Shown here: positions 53,967-61,222 of the stretch, one piece after another | Layout: the number at the start of each line of letters is the position of its first letter | Position numbering within the stretch: position 1 is the stretch's first letter | DNA from: Mucilaginibacter sp. OK283 | Lineage (GTDB): Bacteria; Bacteroidota; Bacteroidia; Sphingobacteriales; Sphingobacteriaceae | NCBI RefSeq assembly: GCF_900110415.1 | Contig: NZ_FODR01000008.1 | Coordinates: 124,001 to 188,000 of the forward strand | Reading direction: 5' to 3' | DNA length: 64,000 nucleotides | The notes under the pieces: generated by a model | What the model was told of the DNA's origin: nothing | The model's input: the letters and a program-made list of their open reading frames with translations, nothing else | Databases searched by the model: none | Translations under genes and position numbers: made by a program

Positions 53967-56900
53967 ATGCAGCTTACCCGCTTAGAAATCAAGGGCTTTA
54001 AGAGTTTTGGAGATAAGATCACCATTAATTTTAATGAGGGTGTAACTGCTATTGTTGGGCCCAATGGCTGCGGTAAATCAAACGTCGTCGACTCTATCCG
54101 CTGGGTACTGGGCGAACAAAGCACCAAGATGCTCCGGTCGGAGAAGATGGATAACGTGATATTTAACGGTACCAAAACCCGTAAAGCAGCCAACCTTGCC
54201 GAAGTTTCCCTTACTTTTGATAATACCAAAAACGTACTGCCCACTGATTACTCGCAGGTTACCCTTACCCGCAAGCTTTACCGCACCGGCGAAAGCGAGT
54301 ACCGGTTGAATGATGTGCAATGCCGCTTAAAAGACATTACCGATCTTTTCCTGGACACGGGTATCGGCTCAGATTCGTACTCCATCATCGAGCTACGGAT
54401 GATTGATGAGATCATCACCAACAAGGAAGGCTCTCGCCGCAATTTATTCGAGGAAGCATCGGGCATCTCCAAATACAAACTGCGCAAAAAGCAAACTTTT
54501 AACAAGCTTAAGGATACCGAGGCCGATTTGGAACGTGTTGAAGACCTGCTTTTCGAGATTGAAAAGAACCTGAAAACGCTGGAGAACCAGGCCAAAAAAA
54601 CCGAGCGCTATTACCGGATAAAGGATCAGTATAAATCGTTGAGTATTATGCTGGCCTCGTTCCGCATCGTGTCCTTCAGCGAATCGTTGGCAAAAATTCA
54701 GGACCAGGAGCAAAAGCAAAAAGCCGATAAAGGTGGTATTGTTGCCCAGATAGATACTTTGGAGGCAGCCCTGCAGCAACAAAAGCTGGATAGTATAACC
54801 AAGGAGAAAAACCTATCGGTACAGCAAAAAACCACCAACGAATTTGTATCGAAGATTCGCGCTTATGAAAGCGAGAAAAAGATAAAAAATGAGCAGCTGA
54901 AATTCCAGCAGGACAAAGAAGCGCGGTTGACAGAGGAACTTGACAAAGATAAAAACCAGTTAAACCACGTTTTTTACAACATCAAACGCCTGTCGGAAGA
55001 AAAGGCGCTTGAAGATGAAACCCTGCAAACTATTAAAACCCGCCTGGCCGATTTGAAAGAAGCGGTTGACGAGTTACGCCTGCAGCAAACATCGGCCCGC
55101 AACGAGCTGACCGAAATAACCGGCATCAACACCCGCCTGCAAAACCAGGCCTATAAGGCAGAAAAGGATATCGATATCCTGCAAATTCAGCAGCAGGCGC
55201 TGGAGCAGGAAAGCCAGCGCAACATGGAAGACACCACCAATAAGGAGGTGGAACTTTCGCACTTTAACCAGGTGGTTGCCGAGCTGCAAAACAGGAAGGA
55301 AACGCTGGATTTTGATTACCAGCAGGCCCTTGATTTTGAAAACAAGTTAAAGGAGCAGATAGCCGAAACGGATGCCGAACTGAGTTTGGTAAAAGATACC
55401 ATCATTAAAGAAAGCCGCAAGCTGGATGCCAAACAAAACGAGTACAACCTTACCAAAAGCATGGTTGATAACCTGGAGGGTTTCCCCGAGTCTATTCGCT
55501 TTTTAAAGAAAAATACCGACTGGGCCAAAAATGCCCCCCTGTTTAGCGATGTACTGTTTTGTAAAGAGGAATACCGCGTAGCTATTGAAAACTACCTGGA
55601 GCCGCTGATGAATTACTATGTAGTTGAAAATTATGACGAAGCTATAAAGGCTATCCAGCTATTGAGCAATTCGTCGCGTGGCCGCGCGCATTTCTTTATC
55701 CTTGAAAATTATAACGAGATAAATCCAACTAACCCTGCTTTTGAAAATGCGGGTGCGGTATCGGCCCTTAAGGTTATCGAGGTTGATAAACGCTACATTA
55801 ACCTGTGCAACCATCTGTTGAAGGATGTATACCTGGTTGATGACGATAAAGACCAGCAAATTAACAACGCTGCCCTGCCCGACGGCGTTGTACTGATAGG
55901 CAAAAGCGGCAAATTCAACAAATCCAGGCATACCATGGCCGGCGGATCGGTAGGTTTGTTTGAGGGGAAAAGGATTGGGCGCGCCAAAAATCTGGAAAAC
56001 CTGGCTAAAGAAATTAAAGGCATCGAAAGCCTGGTTAACACGCAGAAAAGTAAATCCGACGAATTACAGAGTAAGTTATCTGCTTTAAGATCATCAACCA
56101 AAAGCGCCGAGATTAACGAGCAGCAAATGATCATTAACCGGCTGAATACCGAACTGATTACCGTTAAAACCAGGCAGGAGCAGTACCAGACATTTATTGA
56201 AAACAGCCTTAACCGTAAGGATGATATAGCGCGCAAAATTGAGGGCATTAAAGCCGAAATGGAAGCCCTGCACCCACAACTGGCCGATTTAAAAGCCCAA
56301 AAGCAAATTCAAAGCGAATTACTGGTTGATAAACAAGCCGAATTTAATGAGCTGAACGAATATGTATCGGTGCAATCAAACGCCTTTAACCAGGAAAATA
56401 TCCGTTTTCACCAACAGCAAAATAAGGTGTCGGGCCTGGTAAAAGACCTGGAATACCGCGATAATCAGCAGGAAAACCTGGAGGCCCGCATAAAACAAAA
56501 CAGCGCCGAACTGGAAAAAGTAAAAATTGCCATCCAGGATAACCTGAAGCAATCTGACAACTCCGACGATGACCTGCTGGAGATGTACGAGCAGAAGGAG
56601 AACCTGGAAAAAGCCACCCAACAGGCCGAGCAGGAATACTATCAATGGCGTGGCATCATTACCGAAAACGAAAACGAGATAACCGCGCTTCGCCGTAAAA
56701 AAGATAACCACGAGGTAATTGAAAATGAGCTTCGCGATGAGCGTAATAACCTGAAGCTGGAACTAAACGCGCTAAAAGAACGCCTCTCTGTTGAGTTTAA
56801 CATAGATATTGAAGACCTGCCCGAAACGGAAGTACCTACTGAAAGCGAACAGGAGCTACGCGAAAAGGCCGAAAAATTAAAAAAACAACTGGACGATTTT

Positions 56901-57506
56901 GGTGCCATCAACCCTATGGCGGTTGAGGCATACAATGAGATGAATGAGCGTTACACCTTCATCCAGGCACAAAAGAAGGACCTGAGCGAAGCTAAGGCAT
57001 CGCTGCTGGCCACCATCCAGGAGATTGATGATACCGCCAAAGAAAAGTTCATGCATGCTTTTGTCATGGTGCGCGAAAACTTCATCAAAGTGTTCCGCTC
57101 GTTGTTTAATGATGAGGATTCATGCGATTTGATCCTGACCGACCCAAGCCACCCGCTTGAATCGGACATTGACATCATCGCGAAGCCAAAAGGGAAACGC
57201 CCGTTATCCATCAACCAACTATCCGGGGGAGAAAAAACCCTTACAGCCACGGCCATACTTTTTTCCCTTTACCTGTTAAAGCCCGCCCCTTTTTGTATTT
57301 TTGACGAGGTGGATGCACCACTGGATGATACCAATATTGATAAATTTAATAACATCATCCGCACCTTTTCCAAAGATTCGCAATTCATCATTGTATCGCA
57401 CAATAAACGCACCATTGCCAGTACCGATGTTATTTATGGTGTAACTATGGTTGAACAGGGAATATCGCGCGTGGTAGCTGTTGATTTGCGGGAATTGGCT
57501 GATTAA
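53967..57506 (+). CDS. smc: Chromosome segregation ATPase SMC
   Basis: 1179 aa, full length. The N-terminal head has Walker A GPNGCGKSN (31-39) and RWVLGEQSTKMLRSEKMDNV. The first coiled coil (about 170-500) runs to a hinge (about 505-660, DVLFCKEEYRVAIENYLEPL), then the second coiled coil and C-terminal head with NQLSGGEKTLTATAILFSLY and Walker B FCIFDEVDAPLDDTNIDKF. It compacts and segregates the chromosome with ScpAB partners, not in the window. Monocistronic. Confidence 0.98.
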   Translation: MQLTRLEIKGFKSFGDKITINFNEGVTAIVGPNGCGKSNVVDSIRWVLGEQSTKMLRSEKMDNVIFNGTKTRKAANLAEVSLTFDNTKNVLPTDYSQVTLTRKLYRTGESEYRLNDVQCRLKDITDLFLDTGIGSDSYSIIELRMIDEIITNKEGSRRNLFEEASGISKYKLRKKQTFNKLKDTEADLERVEDLLFEIEKNLKTLENQAKKTERYYRIKDQYKSLSIMLASFRIVSFSESLAKIQDQEQKQKADKGGIVAQIDTLEAALQQQKLDSITKEKNLSVQQKTTNEFVSKIRAYESEKKIKNEQLKFQQDKEARLTEELDKDKNQLNHVFYNIKRLSEEKALEDETLQTIKTRLADLKEAVDELRLQQTSARNELTEITGINTRLQNQAYKAEKDIDILQIQQQALEQESQRNMEDTTNKEVELSHFNQVVAELQNRKETLDFDYQQALDFENKLKEQIAETDAELSLVKDTIIKESRKLDAKQNEYNLTKSMVDNLEGFPESIRFLKKNTDWAKNAPLFSDVLFCKEEYRVAIENYLEPLMNYYVVENYDEAIKAIQLLSNSSRGRAHFFILENYNEINPTNPAFENAGAVSALKVIEVDKRYINLCNHLLKDVYLVDDDKDQQINNAALPDGVVLIGKSGKFNKSRHTMAGGSVGLFEGKRIGRAKNLENLAKEIKGIESLVNTQKSKSDELQSKLSALRSSTKSAEINEQQMIINRLNTELITVKTRQEQYQTFIENSLNRKDDIARKIEGIKAEMEALHPQLADLKAQKQIQSELLVDKQAEFNELNEYVSVQSNAFNQENIRFHQQQNKVSGLVKDLEYRDNQQENLEARIKQNSAELEKVKIAIQDNLKQSDNSDDDLLEMYEQKENLEKATQQAEQEYYQWRGIITENENEITALRRKKDNHEVIENELRDERNNLKLELNALKERLSVEFNIDIEDLPETEVPTESEQELREKAEKLKKQLDDFGAINPMAVEAYNEMNERYTFIQAQKKDLSEAKASLLATIQEIDDTAKEKFMHAFVMVRENFIKVFRSLFNDEDSCDLILTDPSHPLESDIDIIAKPKGKRPLSINQLSGGEKTLTATAILFSLYLLKPAPFCIFDEVDAPLDDTNIDKFNNIIRTFSKDSQFIIVSHNKRTIASTDVIYGVTMVEQGISRVVAVDLRELAD

Positions 57507-57647
57507 ATGCTTTCGCGCGAAGCAGGTAGTCTCTACACCAAAGATCTGGCGCAGTTGGCTTTCTACAAACACATAGCAGCCCTTATCATATTATCCCCCT
57601 CAATCCTATTTACACGTTTGGATACATTAAATTAAATAAGAAATAGT

Positions 57648-57782
57648 TGTCATTTCGACGAGCGAGGGCGGGTCATTGACCAGGCGAGGAGAAATCCTAT
57701 ACGAGCGATGTCCACAGTTGGCATAGCGTGCAAGATTTCCCACCCTTACGCCGCACAGGACACCCTCTCAAGGGAAATGACA
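57648..57782. repeat. 135-bp dispersed element bounded by TGTCATTTC/GAAATGACA
   Basis: Perfect 9-bp ends TGTCATTTC (57648-57656) and GAAATGACA (57774-57782). Internally, GAGAAATC and AAGATTTCC are further inverted matches. The TCATTTCGACGAGCG start resembles an intergenic element often seen in Sphingobacteriaceae and Flavobacteriia genomes. No coding content. Confidence 0.65.
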
Positions 57783-57841
57783 GGCGGGCACTAAACATCA
57801 ATGCCGAAAATTTTGTAAAAGCAGATCTTACAACTGTAATA

Positions 57842-57888
57842 AATTAAAAAAGGGCAAAAGATAAATATCCCTGCCCCCTTTTTAATTA
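57842..57888 (-). terminator. Terminator of S41 protease gene
   Basis: AATTAAAAAAGGGC pairs with GCCCCCTTTTTAATT (minor mismatch). The minus strand ends with a T run after the stem, 18 bases past the stop codon. Confidence 0.75.
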
Positions 57889-57905
57889 GATTCAATGCTT
57901 TCCAC

Positions 57906-59417
57906 TTATCTATGGCGAAGTTCTTTCTTTCCTCCTACCATTCCTTTAAATTTACGTTCGTCCAGTTTTAGTGTCATGTCTGAAACCTGCTGTGCCGACA
58001 TAGTTTTAGTTTTTGACAAGCTTTGAACTTTCGGGCCCGACACATCATAAACGCCCGTAGTAATATAGTTTAAGGCATGTTGCAATAATACTTCAGTACT
58101 ATCGCCAAAATCCTTGGTAACATCATCATAATCAAGCTTACCCGGGTAATCTGTTGAACCTGGCGTCATCCCCGAATAATACCCACCCTGGTTGGCCGAG
58201 TTTTTGGTTTCAAACTGCGGCACATATAGTTGATATTTATTGATATCGATAGCAAAAAAACCTACCGGTTTACCGTAACTGGTGCGACCTATAAGTTTAA
58301 CTTCCATTTCGGGGCGCAGATTATTAATAGTTAATTCACTTGCCGATGCAGTTGAGCCGGTTACTATAAAAAACACTTTACTTACATTCAGCGAACCACT
58401 TTTGGCGAAATTAACCCGGTTGTTAGCCGGTAAAAAATCGCCTTTATTAATGTCATATATAGCGCTTAGCAATGGGTGGTTATCGGCTTGTAGCTTATTA
58501 TTATAATAATAAGTAAACATCTGGGTGCCGCTTTTTGCAGCAGGTACAATCAGGTTATCCAGGTATTCGGCTGTTTCAACACTTCCACCGCCATTATAGC
58601 GCAGGTCAACAACCAGGTCGGTAACGCCTGCAGCGCTAAAGGCATTAAAGGCTTTTAACAATTGGGGGCGGGCGTTAGCTATTACTGTAAAAGTATTAAA
58701 AACAACATACCCTATTTTTTTATCACCCATAGTAAAAACCTTGTATTTTAAAACCGGGTTAATGGTATAATCGGCCACACTTAACGACACGTCAGCTGTA
58801 GTATTGTTGGCCTTTTTAAGTGTCATAGTAATTGGGCTGGTGCCAAAAATCGCATTTACTACAAAGTTTACATTGGTGCCGTTATCATAATCCAAACTGG
58901 TGCGGTTATTAAGTTTCACTATCTGATCGCCCCTTTTTATACCTGCACTATCAGCAGGCGAACCAGGATATACATATTTTACGCGCAGATCGTTGGTTTC
59001 CTGATACAACACCGAGAATCCAAAATCGCCGCTTACACCGCCCAGTTCTGAAGAAACAGACCCATCATCAATAAACGAGTATTTAGCCGAGCCAGGATCG
59101 GCCGCATAGTATTCATATGGAAGGCTTGTTGCCGGGTTAATTTTATATTGCGATAGTTTATCTACCTCGCTGGTAAGTGCGGCTATTTCGTTAGTTCCCG
59201 TGAACGAACGAGGAGCAAATGTTTTATAATCCGGAATAGCATCATACCATAAATAGGTTTCTTTAGTATACAGGTAAACCGAATCCTTGATCAGGTTAGA
59301 TATTTCTAATTTGATTGCGGTAGAATCGGTACCGTTCACGATTATTTTTTTGTCCTTATGGCAAGCTGATAACAAACCGGCGGCAAGGATGATGATCAAG
59401 TATAATATTTTTTTCAT
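57906..59417 (-). CDS. S41-family (C-terminal processing) protease lipoprotein
   Basis: 503 aa from the ATG at 59417, three codons inside a longer frame. The lipobox is LLSACHKD (Cys19). A PDZ domain (about 130-210, VKYVYPGSPADSAGIKRGDQ) is followed by the S41 core with VVDLRYNGGG, the nucleophile Ser in TGSTASASELTI and a Lys in RTSYGKPVG. It is likely a periplasm- or surface-anchored protease. The substrate is unknown; monocistronic. Confidence 0.92.
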   Translation of the reverse strand: MKKILYLIIILAAGLLSACHKDKKIIVNGTDSTAIKLEISNLIKDSVYLYTKETYLWYDAIPDYKTFAPRSFTGTNEIAALTSEVDKLSQYKINPATSLPYEYYAADPGSAKYSFIDDGSVSSELGGVSGDFGFSVLYQETNDLRVKYVYPGSPADSAGIKRGDQIVKLNNRTSLDYDNGTNVNFVVNAIFGTSPITMTLKKANNTTADVSLSVADYTINPVLKYKVFTMGDKKIGYVVFNTFTVIANARPQLLKAFNAFSAAGVTDLVVDLRYNGGGSVETAEYLDNLIVPAAKSGTQMFTYYYNNKLQADNHPLLSAIYDINKGDFLPANNRVNFAKSGSLNVSKVFFIVTGSTASASELTINNLRPEMEVKLIGRTSYGKPVGFFAIDINKYQLYVPQFETKNSANQGGYYSGMTPGSTDYPGKLDYDDVTKDFGDSTEVLLQHALNYITTGVYDVSGPKVQSLSKTKTMSAQQVSDMTLKLDERKFKGMVGGKKELRHR

Positions 59418-59471
59418 GTACAACAAATATAATGTGTTAACGAAATAAAAATAAGTATGTTACAACAGGTG

Positions 59472-60080
59472 TTACAAAAATTTGTCTACGCTTAAATAGT
59501 CAATTCCAACAGTTTCGGCGCATAAGCTATCTACCTCCGAATTGCCTATCATCAAAATATCCCTTCGTTGCAGGTTATGCTCCTGCATTAACAGGTGTAT
59601 TACATCTGGCTCGGGTTTTGGGGCGGTTTCATCGGCCAGGTAGCAAATTAGGTATGGTTCAAGTTTATGCCACTCTACCTGCCTTATCTTATTTACCTGC
59701 TGCGTAACTTTCCCGTTGGTTACAATGAATAGCTTTTTGCGGTCGACAACAATTTCCTGAAGTAAGGTAAGCATATTCTGGTACAAAAGCAATTTCAGGG
59801 GCAGCTTCGCGGTATCAAAAAGGTTGTAAAACTTGTCCCGGTACTGCGCCGCGACAGGAAATTCCTTTTCAAGCTTATCAAATACAAAGTCAGGCCCTTC
59901 GGCAACATAGGTATCTGTCATCAAGCTAATTACTTGTTTGGCATCAACCAGTTCAACATACTCCAGCATGTTTGCAAACAGGTAGTAAACCTGGTATATA
60001 TAATCTTTGGCCGGGTATAACACATCATCCAGCTCCAGTACAAACGCAGTTTTGCGCTTATCAATATCCTTATACTTCAT
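59472..60080 (-). CDS. HAD-superfamily protein with altered nucleophile
   Basis: 202 aa from the ATG at 60080; a TTG at 60092 is less likely. The HAD plan is clear: motif I AFVLELDDVLYP (E16-x-D18 instead of D-x-D), motif II FIVTNGKV, Lys in APKPEPDVIHLLM and motif III MIGNSEVDS. The first Asp, the phosphate-accepting nucleophile, is Glu. Either it is inactive or it uses another mechanism. Its start overlaps the upstream small gene by 11 bases, so the two are linked. Confidence 0.78.
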   Translation of the reverse strand: MKYKDIDKRKTAFVLELDDVLYPAKDYIYQVYYLFANMLEYVELVDAKQVISLMTDTYVAEGPDFVFDKLEKEFPVAAQYRDKFYNLFDTAKLPLKLLLYQNMLTLLQEIVVDRKKLFIVTNGKVTQQVNKIRQVEWHKLEPYLICYLADETAPKPEPDVIHLLMQEHNLQRRDILMIGNSEVDSLCAETVGIDYLSVDKFL

Positions 60081-60378
60081 CGTTGCCGGCAATGATTGTT
60101 ATATTATATTCGTTAAATAACACCTCCGATTGTTTTAACAGGCCGGTTTCCTGTTCGCGGAAAAGATAAACTTTGTCTACCTCCAAGTCAAGGCATAAAG
60201 CCAACATTTCATGCGTGTAACTGGGCGATGCAGGATTAGGCAGGCGAATGAGTTGGCCGGGCTTCAACATAAAATCCGGCAATTCCATATAATCGCCCAT
60301 AATAATATCGGCGCCGTTTAATTTATTTTTTTGCTTATAAGCTTGTGCAGCATTTGCTGCTGTTATCAGTATCTTCAA
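60070..60378 (-). CDS. Small conserved protein linked to HAD-like gene
   Basis: 102 aa, with a Rossmann-like or pre-ATP-grasp-like start (MKILITAANAAQAYKQKNKL) and a middle section ELPDFMLKPGQLIRLPNPAS. It is conserved next to a HAD gene in this phylum as far as I recognise; function unknown. Overlap with the next gene shows co-translation, and 14 bases separate it from the upstream ABC gene. Confidence 0.75.
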   Translation of the reverse strand: MKILITAANAAQAYKQKNKLNGADIIMGDYMELPDFMLKPGQLIRLPNPASPSYTHEMLALCLDLEVDKVYLFREQETGLLKQSEVLFNEYNITIIAGNDEV

Positions 60379-60392
60379 TTTAATAGCTAAGC

Positions 60393-61046
60393 TTATGGTA
60401 CAATTAAACCGTCTTTCATAATAACCGTACGGTCAGATAGGTCGGCAAGTTCTTCATTATGAGTAACAATAACAAAAGTTTGATTAAAATCATTACGCAA
60501 CTTAATGAAAAGTTCATGCAACTCCAGCGCGTTTACTGAATCGAGGTTGCCCGATGGTTCGTCGGCAAATATTAACGCCGGATTGTTGATAAGGGCACGG
60601 GCAACGGCTACCCGTTGTTGTTCGCCGCCCGAAAGTTGGTTGGGTTTATGGCTCAGCCTATCGCTTAATCCCAGCAAATCAAGTAACTCTTTGGCTTTTT
60701 TTTCGGCATTTGACTTTGATACACCTGCAATAAACGCCGGTATACATACATTTTCCAGCGCCGTAAACTCGGCCAGCAAATGATGAAACTGGAAGATAAA
60801 GCCAATTTTACGGTTCCGAAAATCACTTAAGTTTTTATTATTAAGCTTGCTTAACTCAATATCGTTAATATATAACTCCCCCGAATCCGGCCTGTCTAAC
60901 GTGCCTAAAATATTAAGCAGGCTACTTTTGCCGGCCCCCGATGCGCCAACGATGGTTACAATTTCGCCTCGTTTAACCTCCAGGTCAACACCCTTTAATA
61001 TCTGTAACTGCCCGTATGATTTATAAATGGATTTAGCTTTAAGCAT
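60393..61046 (-). CDS. ABC transporter ATPase, LolD/MacB type
   Basis: 217 aa, single ATPase domain. Walker A is VGASGAGKSS (33-42), the Q-loop FQFHHLLAEF, signature NQLSGGEQQRVAVARALI, Walker B LIFADEPSGNLD and the H-loop IVTHNEEL. The LolD/FtsE/MacB subgroup is indicated by length and the GNLD segment. Lipoprotein release (LolD) is the best single guess, but permease partners are not in the window, so MacB- or FtsE-like roles remain possible. It leads a run with the small protein and HAD gene. A TAACTTTG element on the minus strand at 61058-61051 lies very near its start codon. Confidence 0.88.
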   Translation of the reverse strand: MLKAKSIYKSYGQLQILKGVDLEVKRGEIVTIVGASGAGKSSLLNILGTLDRPDSGELYINDIELSKLNNKNLSDFRNRKIGFIFQFHHLLAEFTALENVCIPAFIAGVSKSNAEKKAKELLDLLGLSDRLSHKPNQLSGGEQQRVAVARALINNPALIFADEPSGNLDSVNALELHELFIKLRNDFNQTFVIVTHNEELADLSDRTVIMKDGLIVP

Positions 61047-61050
61047 AACG

Positions 61051-61058
61051 CAAAGTTA
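61051..61058 (-). promoter_or_regulatory. Possible -7 element of the ABC gene
   Basis: TAACTTTG fits TAnnTTTG and ends 5 bases before the ATG, so a transcript starting from it would be almost leaderless. No -33 element was recognised, hence the low confidence. Confidence 0.3.
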
Positions 61059-61222
61059 ATATTTTGGTTGATTTTATCGGGGCGCAACAAACCTGCAGAA
61101 TATGACTAAATTTAAAGCGTATAATGTTAAAATAGTATAACAAAACAGCTAATATGCCGTATACACCCCTGTGAAATAAAACCTTAAGGAGTAATATTAT
61201 TGCAATCACCTAAATATAAAAT

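Larger units (their letters stand above)
57507..57905. other. 399-bp intergenic region with repeat element and terminator
   Basis: Non-coding between convergent smc and S41 protease genes. It contains the 135-bp inverted-repeat-bounded element at 57648-57782 and the protease terminator at 57842-57888. Confidence 0.6.
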
